Shown: positions 45,743-54,768, numbered from the stretch's first letter. The stretch: DNA of 64,000 bases from Streptomyces sp. SLBN-31 (GCF_006715395.1 NZ_VFNC01000002.1:930001-994000), one strand, 5' to 3'. Translations and numbers: made by a program. Notes: generated by a model from the sequence alone, not told the origin.

Positions 45743-45802
45743 CGTCGTCCGTCGTCCCTTCGACGAATGGGGATGGGGGTTCCCTCCGATGGGCCCTCCG
45801 AT

Positions 45803-45880
45803 GGAGGTGCACCTCCGATGGAGACCCTTCGGTGGAGGTGCACGTCCGATGGAGACCCCCCGGTGGAGGTGCCTTTCGGT
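45803..45880. repeat. 31-bp tandem repeats in the GH53 leader
   Basis: Units at 45803-45833 and 45834-45864, with a partial third to 45880. Each starts GGAGGTGCAC. The first also holds the perfect palindrome GGAGGTGCACCTCC (45803-45816), and further CCTCCGATGGAGG-like hairpins lie just before it. The array fills the gap between the GH42 stop and the GH53 start. Confidence 0.8.
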
Positions 45881-45946
45881 GGTGCCCGGAGGGAGAGCCC
45901 CTCCGCCCGCGGCTCTCGTGGCACACGCGGGCGGAGGGGAGTCGGC

Positions 45947-47968
45947 TCAGCCGTCGAGTCGTACGACCCGCACGGCTCCCGCGGGCACTTCCAGGCGGCC
46001 CGCGGCGCGTTCGCCCGTGAGCAGTTCGGTGCCGTGCGCCTCCAGCGGCACCTTGGCGTCCGTGGCGGTGTGGTTGATCGCGAAGAGGTAGCTGCCCGAG
46101 TCGCCGGTGCGGCGTACGACCTCGACGTCGCGGGGCAGGTCGGCGCGCGGCGCGATACGGGCGTCCTCGACGGCCCAGCCGAGCAGCGCGTCCAGCCCCT
46201 CGGGGGCAAGGCGGGTGGAGACGTACCAGGCGGTGCCCTCGCCGAGGCGGTGGCGGGTGACGGCCGGGTGGTCCGCGGTCAGGCCGTCGGCGTACGTCCA
46301 CACGGTCTCCGCGCCGCGCGGGGCGACGAACTCCGTCCACACGTCGCCGGCGAGTTCGGAGCCGTCCGGGCCGGTCAGGCGCACCGACTCGCCCGGCAGC
46401 AGCGGCGAGAACTCCTCGACGGTCAGCCCGAGCACGTCCCTGAGCGCGCCGGGGCAGGCGCCCTCGTGGACCCCGTCGTGCTCGTCGACGATGCCGGAGA
46501 AGTACGACACCACGAGGGTGCCGCCGTTCTCGACGTACTCCCTGAGGTTGTTCCCGGCCGCCTCCGTCATCAGGTACAGGGCGGGCACGACGACAAGGGG
46601 ATATTTCGACAAGTCGGCTTCCGGGTGCGCGAAGTCGACGGTGAGGTGGCGGTCGTAGAGGGCTTCGTAGAAGGCGTCGGCGCGTTCGCGCGCGTCGTGG
46701 TCCTGGCTGGGGCGCCAATCGAGGGTCTGCGCCCACCAGGAGTGCCAGTCCCACAGGACGGCGACGTCGGCCTCGGTGCGGGTGCCGCGGACGGTGCCGA
46801 TCGAGCCGAGTGCCGCGCCCAGTTCGACGACCTCGCGCCACACGCGCGTGTCGGTGCCGCCGTGCGGGACCATCGCCGAGTGGAACTTCTCGGCGCCGCG
46901 CCGGGACTGGCGCCACTGGAAGAACATCGCACCGTCGGAGCCGCGGGCCACGTGTGCCAGGGAGTTGCGGGCCATCTGGCCCGGCGCCTTGGCGGGGTTG
47001 CGGGGCTGCCAGTTGACGCCCGAGGTGGAGTGTTCGAGCAGCAGCCAGGGGGCGCCGCCCGCCACGGAGCGGGTGAGGTCGGCGGCCATGGCGAGGTTGA
47101 CGTGGGTGCGGCGGCCGTCGGTGATCAGGTAGTGGTCGTTGGTGACGATGTCGACCTCGCGGCCCCAGGCCCAGTAGTCGACGGAGTCGCATTGGCTGAG
47201 GGCGGTCATGAAGTTCGTGGTGACCGGCACGCCCGGCGAGAGGCGGTGCAGGATGTCCCGCTCCATGCGGAAGTTCTCGCGCATGGTGGCGTCGGCGAAG
47301 CGCTTGTAGTCCAGCGCCTGGGCCGGATTGACGGCCGTCGGGGTGGCGCTGGGCGGCGCGATCTGCTCGAAACCGGTGTAGCGCTGGCCCCAGAAGGCCG
47401 TGCCCCACGCCTCGTTGACGGCTTCGAGGCTCCCGTACGACGACTCGAGCCAGCGTCGGAAGTGGGCGGCGCAGGAGTCGCAGTAGCAGGCCGAGACCGG
47501 GACGCCGTACTCGTTGTGCACGTGCCACATCGCCACGGCCGGGTGGGCGCCGTAGCGCTCGGCGAGCCGAGTGGTGATCCCGGCGGCGGCCGCGCGGTAG
47601 TCGGCGTTGCTGTGACAGATGGCGGCGCGCGAGCCGAACGCGAAGCGCACGCCCTCGCGGCTGACCGGCAGCGCCTCCGGATGGGCCCGGTAGAACCACG
47701 CGGGCGGGCAGACGGTGGGGGTGCCCAGGTCGACGCGGATGCCGCCCGCGTGCAAAAGGTCGAGGACGCGGTCCAGCCAGCCGAAGTCGTACGCGCCGGG
47801 TGAGGGTTCCAGCAGCGCCCAGGAGAAGATCCCGACGCTCACCATGGTGACGCCGGCCTCGCGCATCAGCCGGACGTCCTCCTGCCACACGCTCTCCGGC
47901 CACTGCTCGGGGTTGTAGTCCCCGCCGAAGGCGAGCCTGGTGAGGCCCCTGGGGCTGTTCTCCGGCAT
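45947..47968 (-). CDS. Beta-galactosidase, GH42
   Basis: 673 residues from ATG 47968 (GGGAGAG upstream). The GH42 barrel starts GGDYNPEQWPESVW. The acid/base is Glu153 in WHVHNEYG, the nucleophile Glu312 in LLEHSTSGVNW. A zinc cluster is suggested by CYCDSC (161-166) and an upstream Cys. The trimerisation domain and C-terminal beta domain follow. No signal peptide, so it hydrolyses imported beta-galactosides inside the cell. Transcribed away from the ABC operon, with LacI-type sites between. Confidence 0.95.
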   Translation of the reverse strand: MPENSPRGLTRLAFGGDYNPEQWPESVWQEDVRLMREAGVTMVSVGIFSWALLEPSPGAYDFGWLDRVLDLLHAGGIRVDLGTPTVCPPAWFYRAHPEALPVSREGVRFAFGSRAAICHSNADYRAAAAGITTRLAERYGAHPAVAMWHVHNEYGVPVSACYCDSCAAHFRRWLESSYGSLEAVNEAWGTAFWGQRYTGFEQIAPPSATPTAVNPAQALDYKRFADATMRENFRMERDILHRLSPGVPVTTNFMTALSQCDSVDYWAWGREVDIVTNDHYLITDGRRTHVNLAMAADLTRSVAGGAPWLLLEHSTSGVNWQPRNPAKAPGQMARNSLAHVARGSDGAMFFQWRQSRRGAEKFHSAMVPHGGTDTRVWREVVELGAALGSIGTVRGTRTEADVAVLWDWHSWWAQTLDWRPSQDHDARERADAFYEALYDRHLTVDFAHPEADLSKYPLVVVPALYLMTEAAGNNLREYVENGGTLVVSYFSGIVDEHDGVHEGACPGALRDVLGLTVEEFSPLLPGESVRLTGPDGSELAGDVWTEFVAPRGAETVWTYADGLTADHPAVTRHRLGEGTAWYVSTRLAPEGLDALLGWAVEDARIAPRADLPRDVEVVRRTGDSGSYLFAINHTATDAKVPLEAHGTELLTGERAAGRLEVPAGAVRVVRLDG

Positions 47969-47995
47969 GGATCTCTCCCGAGTTGGTCGATCATT

Positions 47996-48009
47996 TGGGA
48001 ACGTGCACA
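47996..48009. promoter_or_regulatory. LacI-type operator before the GH42 gene
   Basis: Read on the minus strand, TGTGCACGTTCCCA matches 12 of 14 positions of TGTGAACGTTCACA, the kind of site bound by Streptomyces sugar LacI regulators. It is 27-40 bp upstream of the GH42 start. Confidence 0.5.
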
Positions 48010-48083
48010 CACATCCGGGGCGGTGCTAGCCCAACATAACCGCACAGCAACAACCATTGACAAGTGTCCGGGATGTTTCTCTA

Positions 48084-48099
48084 CTGTGAACGCTCACAG
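48084..48099. promoter_or_regulatory. LacI-type operator before the galactoside ABC operon
   Basis: CTGTGAACGCTCACAG: perfect 6-bp arms around ACGC, 100-115 bp before the binding-protein start. The likely ligand is the LacI regulator encoded as the last gene of the same operon. Confidence 0.75.
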
Positions 48100-48198
48100 A
48101 GCAGAACGACAGGTCCTCGCGACGGGCGGGGGCCCGGCTCATGTGATTCGCACGGCAGATTCCCGCAGAAGGCGGGACCCAGGTCAGGGGAGAAATCC

Positions 48199-49530
48199 AT
48201 GCCCAACGCGCAGCGCCGCCGTCTCGCTGTCAGAAGTGCAGCGTCCGCCCTCGCCGTCGCCCTCGGCGCCACCGCACTCACCGCCTGCGGTTCGTCCGAC
48301 GGCGACAGCAAGGCCGAGTCCGGTCCGGTCTCGCTGACGTACTGGACCTGGACGCCCGGCATGGACAAGGTCGTGGACCTGTGGAACGAGGGCCCGGGCA
48401 AGAAGGACCGGATCAAGGTCACCGTGAAGAAGCAGGCGTCCGGCGACTCGCTGGTCACCAAGATCCTCACCGCGCACAAGGCGAAGAAGGCCCCGGACCT
48501 GGTGCAGGCCGAGTACCAGGCGCTTCCGACGCTGGTCAGCAATGACGCGCTGGCCGACATGGCGAAGGACGTCGGCGACGCCGAGGGCAAGTTCGCCGCC
48601 GGCGTCTGGCAGCAGACCACGCTGGGCACGGACGCGGTCTACGCGATCCCGCAGGACATCGGGCCGATGATGTTCTACTACCGCGCCGACCTGTTCAAGA
48701 AGTACGGCCTGAAGGTCCCGACGACCTGGGACGAGTTCGCGCAGGTCGCCCGGCAGCTGAAGAAGAAGGCCCCGGACAAGGACCTGACCACCTTCTCCGC
48801 CAACGACTCGGGCCTGTTCGCGGGCCTCGCCCAGCAGGCCGGCGCCAAGTGGTGGACGACCTCCGGCGACAAGTGGAAGGTCGGCATCGACGACGCGGCG
48901 ACGCAGAAGGTCGCAAGGTTCTGGGGCGGCCTGGTCAAGGAGGGCGCCGTCGACAACCAGCCGATGTACACCCCGGCCTGGAACAAGGCGCTCAACACCG
49001 GCAAGCAGATCGCCTGGGTCTCCGCCGTGTGGGCGCCGGGCACGCTGACCACGGCCGCGCCCGCCACGAAGGGCAAGTGGGCCATGGCCCCGCTCCCCCA
49101 GTGGTCCGCCGGCCAGAACGTCACCGGCAGCTGGGGCGGCTCCTCCACGGCCGTCACCACGGACTCCGCCCACCGGGAGGCCGCCGCCAAGTTCGCCGCG
49201 TGGCTGAACACCGACGGCTCCGCGCTGCAGGCGCTGGCCAAGGAGAGCGGCATCTACCCGGCCGCCACGAACGCCCAGACCAGCGGCGCCTTCGCCACTC
49301 CCCCGGCGTACTTCGCCAACCAGTCGGACTTCTACACCAAGGCCGCCGAGATCGCGAAGACCACCGCGCCCTCCGCCTGGGGCCCGAACGTGAACGTCGC
49401 GTACACCACCTTCAACGACGCCTTCGGCGCCGCCGCCAAGAACAAGTCGGACTTCGTCGCCGCCCTGAACACAATGCAGGACGCCACGGTCGCCGACCTG
49501 AAGAAGCAGGGCTTCGGGGTCTCTCAGTGA
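48199..49530 (+). CDS. Sugar ABC transporter substrate-binding lipoprotein
   Basis: 443 residues from ATG 48199 (AGGGGAG seven bases upstream). The lipobox LTACGSS marks Cys29-30 as the lipidated residue. The fold is family 1 (CUT1) of sugar-binding proteins: LTYWTWTPGMDKVVDLWNEG, PDLVQAEYQALPTL and TWDEFAQVARQLKKK. It captures galacto-oligosaccharides at the cell surface, judging from the GH42/GH53 neighbours. The permease gene overlaps its stop by 4 bp. No ATPase is encoded here; a shared MsiK-type ATPase elsewhere is the usual Streptomyces arrangement. Confidence 0.93.
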   Translation: MPNAQRRRLAVRSAASALAVALGATALTACGSSDGDSKAESGPVSLTYWTWTPGMDKVVDLWNEGPGKKDRIKVTVKKQASGDSLVTKILTAHKAKKAPDLVQAEYQALPTLVSNDALADMAKDVGDAEGKFAAGVWQQTTLGTDAVYAIPQDIGPMMFYYRADLFKKYGLKVPTTWDEFAQVARQLKKKAPDKDLTTFSANDSGLFAGLAQQAGAKWWTTSGDKWKVGIDDAATQKVARFWGGLVKEGAVDNQPMYTPAWNKALNTGKQIAWVSAVWAPGTLTTAAPATKGKWAMAPLPQWSAGQNVTGSWGGSSTAVTTDSAHREAAAKFAAWLNTDGSALQALAKESGIYPAATNAQTSGAFATPPAYFANQSDFYTKAAEIAKTTAPSAWGPNVNVAYTTFNDAFGAAAKNKSDFVAALNTMQDATVADLKKQGFGVSQ

Positions 49531-50453
49531 CCAGCGCCGCCCGCCGGAGGTCGTACGGGGTCAAGGGGGCCCCGTACGGCTTCCTGATCCCCGCGACGAC
49601 CCTCTTCCTGCTCTTCTTCGCGCTGCCCATCGGCTACGCCGTCTACCTCAGCTTCCGCAAGGTGCACGTCTCCGGACTCGGCCTGGGATCGGGTGCGCGG
49701 AGCGAGGTCTGGGCCGGCGCCGAGAACTACACCGACGCGCTGACCGACAGCGAACTGATGCACGGGGCGCTGCGCGTGCTGGGCTACGGCTGCATCGTCG
49801 TACCGGTGATGCTGGGCCTCGCCCTCCTCTTCGCGCTGATGCTCGACTCCGACAAGGTGCGGTTCGCACCCGTCACGCGGCTCGCCATCTTCCTGCCGTA
49901 CGCCATCCCCGGCGTCGTCGCGGCGCTGATGTGGGGCTTCCTGTACCTGCCGGACGTCAGCCCCTTCTACTACGTGCTCGAAAAGCTCCACCTGCCGCAG
50001 CCGGACCTCCTCGACGGCGGTCCGCTGTACCTCGCCATGTCGAACATCGCGGTCTGGGGCGGCACCGGCTTCAACATGATCGTCATCTACACCTCGCTGC
50101 GGTCGATCCCGGCCGAGGTGTACGAGGCGGCGAGGCTGGACGGCGCCACCCCGCTGCAGACCGCGCTGCGGATCAAGATCCCTATGGTGGCGCCGTCGCT
50201 GGTGCTCACCTTCTTCTTCTCGATCATCGCCACGCTCCAGGTGTTCAACGAGCCGACGACCCTCAAGCCGCTCACCAACTCCCTGCCCCTGACCTGGAGT
50301 CCGCTGATGACCGTCCACCAGGACGCGTTCCGCAAGGGCGACATCTACCAGGCCGCCGCCGAGGCCGTGATCATCGCTGTCGTGACGCTCGTGATGTCCT
50401 TCGGCTTTCTGCGGGCGGCCAACCGCCGCCAGAAGCAGGAGGTGAAACGATGA
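49527..50453 (+). CDS. Sugar ABC transporter permease (MalF/LacF type)
   Basis: 308 residues from GTG 49527 (GTGA overlap with the binding protein). Six helices, and the EAA loop EVYEAARLDGATPLQTALRI that contacts the ATPase. The start GFLIPATTLFLLFFALPIGY is typical of CUT1 permeases. It forms a heterodimer with the next gene product. It overlaps the next gene by 4 bp (ATGA). Confidence 0.93.
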   Translation: MTSAARRRSYGVKGAPYGFLIPATTLFLLFFALPIGYAVYLSFRKVHVSGLGLGSGARSEVWAGAENYTDALTDSELMHGALRVLGYGCIVVPVMLGLALLFALMLDSDKVRFAPVTRLAIFLPYAIPGVVAALMWGFLYLPDVSPFYYVLEKLHLPQPDLLDGGPLYLAMSNIAVWGGTGFNMIVIYTSLRSIPAEVYEAARLDGATPLQTALRIKIPMVAPSLVLTFFFSIIATLQVFNEPTTLKPLTNSLPLTWSPLMTVHQDAFRKGDIYQAAAEAVIIAVVTLVMSFGFLRAANRRQKQEVKR

Positions 50454-51355
50454 GCTCCCTCGCCGTCCGCAAGGCCCCGTCCGCCGCGGGCACCACCGGC
50501 GCCACCCGAAGCCGGCCGCCGTCGCGCCGCCGTATCGCCCTGGTCCCCACGCTCACCCTGGTGCTGGGCGCGCTCTACACGCTGCTGCCGGTGGCGTGGG
50601 TGATCATCGCGTCCACGAAGTCGGGCAGTGAGCTGTTCTCCACGTTCACCTTCCTGCCCGGCACCGGCTTCGGCGACAACATCGAGCAGCTCGACGCCTA
50701 TCGCGACGGCGTGTACTGGACCTGGATGGGCAACTCCGCCCTGTACGCCGGTCTGGGCGCGCTGCTGTCGACGTGCGTGTCGGCGTTCAGCGGCTTCGCG
50801 CTGGCGACGTACCGGTTCCGCGGCCGCGAGACGATCTTCAACATCCTGCTCGCGGGCGTGCTCATGCCGCCGATCATCCTCGCCATCCCGCAGTACCTGC
50901 TGCTGGCGAAGGTGGACCTCACCGACTCCTACCTGTCGGTGCTGCTGCCGCAGATCCTCTCCCCCTACGGCGTGTACCTGGCGCGGATCTACGCCTCCGC
51001 CGCCGTGCCCGCCGACGTGGTGGAGGCCGGGCGGATGGACGGCGCCGGCGAATGGCGGATCTTCACCCGGGTCGCGCTGCCGATGATGGTGCCGGGCCTG
51101 GTGACGGTGTTCCTGTTCCAGTTCGTGGCCGTGTGGAACAACTTCCTGCTGCCGTACATCATGCTCAGCGACGACGAGAAGTTCCCGATCACGCTGGGCC
51201 TGTACACGCTGCTCGAGCAGGGCTCGAACCAGCCCGCGCTGTACACCCTGGTGATCACGGGAGCCTTCCTGGCGGTGCTCCCGCTGATCGCGCTCTTCCT
51301 GGTCATCCAGCGCTTCTGGAGCCTCGATCTGCTCTCCGGGGCCGTAAAGTCATGA
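50450..51355 (+). CDS. Sugar ABC transporter permease (MalG/LacG type)
   Basis: 301 residues; six helices. The EAA loop is DVVEAGRMDGAGEWRIFTRV, a slight variant. It also has ALYTLLPVAWVIIASTKSG and FQFVAVWNNFLLPYIML. Second half of the galactoside translocation pore. Its stop overlaps the LacI start by 4 bp, so regulator and transporter levels are linked. Confidence 0.93.
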   Translation: MSSLAVRKAPSAAGTTGATRSRPPSRRRIALVPTLTLVLGALYTLLPVAWVIIASTKSGSELFSTFTFLPGTGFGDNIEQLDAYRDGVYWTWMGNSALYAGLGALLSTCVSAFSGFALATYRFRGRETIFNILLAGVLMPPIILAIPQYLLLAKVDLTDSYLSVLLPQILSPYGVYLARIYASAAVPADVVEAGRMDGAGEWRIFTRVALPMMVPGLVTVFLFQFVAVWNNFLLPYIMLSDDEKFPITLGLYTLLEQGSNQPALYTLVITGAFLAVLPLIALFLVIQRFWSLDLLSGAVKS

Positions 51356-52383
51356 CCATGAGCAACACGGGGGGCCGACGCAGGCCGCCGACGATCCACG
51401 ACGTGGCGCGCGAGGCCGGTGTCTCACGGGGCACCGTCTCGCGGGTGCTCAACGGCGGGCACTACGTCAGCCCGGCCGCGGCGGAGGCGGTCAACGCGGC
51501 GATCCGCAAGACCGGCTACGTGGTCAACCGGCACGCCCGCTCGCTGATCACCGGCCGTTCGGACTCCGTCGGCTTCCTGTTGACGGAGCCTCAGGAGCGG
51601 TTCTTCGAGGACCCGAACTTCAACGTGCTGCTCAGCGGCTGCACGCAGGCGCTGGCGGCGCACGACATGCCGCTGCTGCTGATGCTGGCGGGCACCAAGG
51701 ACGAACGGCGTCGCATCACGCGCTACATCACCGCGGGCCATGTCGACGGGGTGCTGCTGGTCTCCAGCCACTCCGGCGATCCGGTCGCGGAGGAGCTGCG
51801 CAAGGCGGGGGTGCCCCTCGTGCAGTGCGGCAAGCCCATGGGGCCCGGCTCCAAGGTCAGTTACGTCGCGGCGGACGACCGGGACGGTGCCCGGGACATG
51901 GTGCGCCATCTGCTGTCCCTGGGCCGCCGCCGCGTCGGCATGGTGACCGGCCCGCTGGACCTGCCGGGCGGTGTGGACCGCCTCGCCGGTTACAAGGAGG
52001 TGCTCGGGGAAGCGGGCATCGACGTCGACGACCGGCTCATCGTCTCCGGCGACTACAGCCGCGCCAGTGGGGAGGCGGGCGCCGAACGGCTGCTGGCGCA
52101 GGCCCCGGACATGGACGCCGTGTTCGTCGCCTCCGACCTGATGGCGCAGGGCGCGCTGACCGCGCTGGCCCGCGCGGGCCGCCGGGTCCCCGAGGACGTG
52201 GCCGTGGGCGGCTTCGACGACTCCGTCGCGGCCGTGGAGGCCACCCCTGCCCTCACCACCATCCGGCAGCCCTACGACCGCATCAGCGCCGAGATGGTGC
52301 GGGTGCTGCTCGCGCAGATCGGCGGCGAGGACCCGGCGGCGGTGATCCTCCCGACGGAGCTGGTCAAGCGGGACTCGACGTAG
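51352..52383 (+). CDS. LacI-family regulator of the galactan locus
   Basis: 343 residues from ATG 51352 (a second ATG at 51358). The LacI headpiece is TIHDVAREAGVSRGTVSRVL with a hinge helix NRHARSLITGRSDSVG. The periplasmic-binding-like core has VDGVLLVSSHSGD and AVFVASDLMAQGAL. It most likely binds the TGTGAACGCTCACA-type sites in the 47969-48198 gap and releases them on galactose or galactobiose. Last gene of the operon; a hairpin follows. Confidence 0.93.
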   Translation: MTMSNTGGRRRPPTIHDVAREAGVSRGTVSRVLNGGHYVSPAAAEAVNAAIRKTGYVVNRHARSLITGRSDSVGFLLTEPQERFFEDPNFNVLLSGCTQALAAHDMPLLLMLAGTKDERRRITRYITAGHVDGVLLVSSHSGDPVAEELRKAGVPLVQCGKPMGPGSKVSYVAADDRDGARDMVRHLLSLGRRRVGMVTGPLDLPGGVDRLAGYKEVLGEAGIDVDDRLIVSGDYSRASGEAGAERLLAQAPDMDAVFVASDLMAQGALTALARAGRRVPEDVAVGGFDDSVAAVEATPALTTIRQPYDRISAEMVRVLLAQIGGEDPAAVILPTELVKRDST

Positions 52384-52387
52384 CGTC

Positions 52388-52408
52388 CGGCCCGGGCCGC
52401 GCGGGCCG
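52388..52408 (+). terminator. Hairpin after the lacI-type gene
   Basis: CGGCCCG (52388-52394) and CGGGCCG (52402-52408) around a 7-base loop, five bases after the stop. Confidence 0.6.
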
Positions 52409-52431
52409 TGCCCCTGCCCATACTGAGGGGC

Positions 52432-53174
52432 ATGGCCATCTACGACACGCTCGGCACGACGTACGGCCGGACCGTCGGCCCGATCCACGGATCGCCGCTC
52501 GGATACACGCGGCTCTCGGGGATGCCACGGACGTGGTCAACGTCGGGGCGGGCACCGGTTCCTACGAGCCCGCGCGCACCGTGCTCGCCGTCGAGCCCAG
52601 CCGGGTCATGGTGGCCCAGCGCCAGCTGGGGAGCGCGCCCGCGGTGTGCGCGGTGGCCGAGCGTCTTCCGCTGCGGGACGGCGCCGCCGACGCCGTCATG
52701 GCGCTGCTGACCGTCCATCACTGGACCGACCCGGCGGCCGGGATCGCCGAACTGCGCAGGGTCGCCCGCCGCCGGATCGTCGTTCTGACCTGGGATCAGC
52801 GGATCTTCCGCGAGCGGTTCTGGCTGGTGCGCGAGTACCTGCCCGCGGCGGCCGCCTTCGACGACTCCCGGGCCGTCGCCGTCGACCGCCTCGCGGCCCT
52901 GCTCGGCGGGGCGCGCGCGGAGCCGGTGCCCGTCCCGCACGACTGCACGGACGGCTTCGGCGCCGCGTTCTGGCGCCGCCCCCACGCCTATCTCGATCCT
53001 CGGGTCAGGGCCGGCATCTCCCTGTTCGCGCAGACCGGCGAGGACGCCGTCGCACCCGGGCTGGCAGCGCTCGCCGACGACCTCGCGGCGGGGCGCTGGC
53101 AGGCACGGCACGCCGGTCTGGTCACCTTGGACACCCTCGACGTCGGCTACCGGCTCCTGGTGGCGGATGTCTGA
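52432..53174 (+). pseudogene. SAM-dependent methyltransferase with an early frameshift
   Basis: The ATG at 52432 reads MAIYDTLGTTYGRT, the normal opening. The family then needs a shift of one base near 52475 to read DPRIAARIHAAL, VVNVGAGTGSYEP (SAM loop), VLAVEPSRVMVAQR and MALLTVHHWTDP. After the shift the frame is open to 53174 and keeps its codon bias. It is either a recent pseudogene or a single-base sequencing error. Confidence 0.7.
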
Positions 53175-53231
53175 ATCGCAACCGGTCAGGATCCGAGAAG
53201 CCCCACCCCGCTCCCCCGCTCTAGCGTGACA

Positions 53232-53254
53232 TCACCGACGAAATCCGTCGGTGA
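53232..53254 (+). promoter_or_regulatory. Inverted repeat in the leader of the VOC gene
   Basis: TCACCGACG (53232-53240) and CGTCGGTGA (53246-53254) around AAATC, 25-47 bp before the start. It could be a repressor site or an mRNA stem. Confidence 0.45.
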
Positions 53255-53278
53255 CACCGCCGAGTCGAGGAGAACGCC

Positions 53279-53629
53279 ATGACCGCCGGCCTGAACACGA
53301 TCATCTACCCCGTCAAGGACATCGCCCGAGCGAAGGCGGTGTTCAGCGCCCTGCTGGAGACGGAGCCCTACGCGGACGAGCCGTACTACGTCGGCTTCAA
53401 GGACGCCGGACAGGACATCGGTCTCAACCCCAACGGCCACGCGCAGGGGTGGACCGGGCCGGTGCCGTACTGGCACGTCTCCGACATCCGGGGACGTCTG
53501 GCCGCGCTGGTGGAGGCGGGTGCCGAGGTGCTGGAGGACGTCCGCGACGTGGGCAACGGCAGGCTGATCGCCTCCCTGAAGGACGCGGACGGCAACCTTA
53601 TCGGGCTGCTCCAGGACCCCGCCGCCTGA
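53279..53629 (+). CDS. VOC-family (glyoxalase-like) protein
   Basis: 116 residues; AGGAG seven bases upstream. One vicinal-oxygen-chelate domain: NTIIYPVKDIARAKAVFSAL, YYVGFKDAGQDIGLNP, then ADGNLIGLLQDP. Metal ligands typical of glyoxalase I are only partly present (a His in VPYWHVSD). Small VOC proteins often serve as resistance or binding proteins; the function is not clear here. Confidence 0.85.
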   Translation: MTAGLNTIIYPVKDIARAKAVFSALLETEPYADEPYYVGFKDAGQDIGLNPNGHAQGWTGPVPYWHVSDIRGRLAALVEAGAEVLEDVRDVGNGRLIASLKDADGNLIGLLQDPAA

Positions 53630-53657
53630 CGTTCCGCGGGCCGCATGCATCCGCACT

Positions 53658-53676
53658 AGTTGCACACTCAACAACT
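53658..53676. promoter_or_regulatory. Imperfect MarR-type operator
   Basis: AGTTG (53658-53662) and CAACT (53672-53676) are inverted, 9 bp apart, with another CAAC between. The pair lies 26-45 bp before the MarR start and resembles the GTTG/CAAC half-sites at 12126-12140. Confidence 0.4.
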
Positions 53677-53702
53677 GGCCGATTCGGTGTTACCGTGCGG
53701 GT

Positions 53703-54089
53703 ATGGCGGTGAAGACGGCAGACGCCCGGCTCGAGGCGAAGTGGCGGGACATCCTGTCCGTGCACGCGCGCGCGATGTGCGAGATCGACCGGGCGCTGCA
53801 CCCGCACGGCCTGGGCGCGAGCGATTTCGAGGTGCTCGACATCCTCGCGTCCGAGGCGCCCGAGGAGGGCGCCCAGTGCCGGGTGCAGAACCTCGTGGGG
53901 CGGGTGCATCTCAGCCAGAGCGCGCTGTCCCGCCTCATCGGCCGGCTGGAGAAGGACGGCCTGGTCGAGCGTTCCGTCTGCGCCGAGGACCGGCGGGGCG
54001 TGTACGTCGCTCTCACCCGCAAGGGGCGCGACCTGCACACCGAGGTCCTGCCGCTGCAGCGCGCCGCGCTGGGGCGCATCCTGGGCTGA
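53703..54089 (+). CDS. MarR-family transcriptional regulator
   Basis: 128 residues from ATG 53703. A winged helix with FEVLDILASEAPEEGAQCRV, the recognition helix VHLSQSALSRLIGRLEKDGL, and the wing AEDRRGVYVALTRKG. A Cys near residue 26 and others at 59 and 81 could sense oxidants as in OhrR-type proteins, though the OhrR pattern is not exact. Its stop immediately abuts that of the convergent TetR gene. Confidence 0.88.
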   Translation: MAVKTADARLEAKWRDILSVHARAMCEIDRALHPHGLGASDFEVLDILASEAPEEGAQCRVQNLVGRVHLSQSALSRLIGRLEKDGLVERSVCAEDRRGVYVALTRKGRDLHTEVLPLQRAALGRILG

Positions 54090-54710
54090 TCAGTCCGGCG
54101 CGCAGCCCCGCAGCACGAAGGCGATGACGTCGTCGAGCCCCGTCTCGCCGACCTCCGGGGGCAGGTGTCCGGTCGCCGCGAGGTCGGCGTAGCCGTGCAG
54201 CACCGCGAAGATCGGGCTCCCGACCCGCTCCAGCGACCCCTTGCGCACCTCGCCCCTGCGCTGCCCCTCCTCGATCAGCCGCTCGAGCAGCTCCGACCAG
54301 CGCTCGGTGGCCACGACCAGGGCCTCGGACGCCTCCGGGGCGTGCTTGAGCGAGTACATCAGCTCCAGCAGCGCGGCGTTCTCCAGGGCGAAGCCCACGT
54401 AGGCGCGGACCATCGCGTCGAAACGCTCCGCGAAGGATTCGCCGGCCCCCTGCTGTGACGCCTCAAGGACCTCCCGCAGCCGTTCGAATCCGGCCTGCGC
54501 CAGCGCGTCCAGCAGCGCCTGCTTGTCCTTGAAGTGACGGCTCGGCGCGGCGTGGCTGACGCCGAGATCGCGGGCGAGTTCCCGCAGCGACAGGTCGGCC
54601 GGCCCCCTCTCGCGGAGCGTCTGCTCGGCTCGCGCCATCAGGGCGGCGCGCAAATCTCCGTGGTGGTAGCGGCGAGTCCGGGAGTGCATGGGCTTCAGTG
54701 TAACGGTCAT
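54090..54710 (-). CDS. TetR-family regulator
   Basis: 206 residues from ATG 54710 (ATG 54689 gives 199). The HTH is LSLRELARDLGVSHAAPSRH with HFKDKQALLDALAQAGFE; the ligand domain has the WHG-like C-terminal pattern seen in TetR_C_33 types (LLELMYSLKHAPEASEAL). Divergent from the SDR gene across a 79-bp gap with three CATTGTTG repeats, so it is probably the local repressor of that SDR and of itself. Confidence 0.9.
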   Translation of the reverse strand: MTVTLKPMHSRTRRYHHGDLRAALMARAEQTLRERGPADLSLRELARDLGVSHAAPSRHFKDKQALLDALAQAGFERLREVLEASQQGAGESFAERFDAMVRAYVGFALENAALLELMYSLKHAPEASEALVVATERWSELLERLIEEGQRRGEVRKGSLERVGSPIFAVLHGYADLAATGHLPPEVGETGLDDVIAFVLRGCAPD

Positions 54711-54724
54711 GTTTGTGACGCCTA

Positions 54725-54768
54725 CATTGTTGCCGCCGTCACCATTGTTGTCATTGACAGCATTGTTG
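54725..54768. repeat. Three CATTGTTG repeats at 18-bp spacing in a divergent promoter
   Basis: Copies at 54725-54732, 54743-54750 and 54761-54768. GCCTACATT occurs twice (54720-54728 and 54773-54781), the second as a likely -10 (TACATT) only 8 bp before the SDR ATG. GTGACG (54715-54720) faces CGTCAC (54737-54742). Probably the binding region of the divergent TetR protein. Confidence 0.6.

Noticed and set aside
44054..47803. A 1249-codon plus-strand frame.
   Set aside because: Antisense to the GH53 and GH42 genes, both of which have complete catalytic motifs.
52432..53174. Programmed frameshift in the methyltransferase gene.
   Set aside because: No slippery heptamer or downstream pseudoknot is evident; an indel or sequencing error is simpler.
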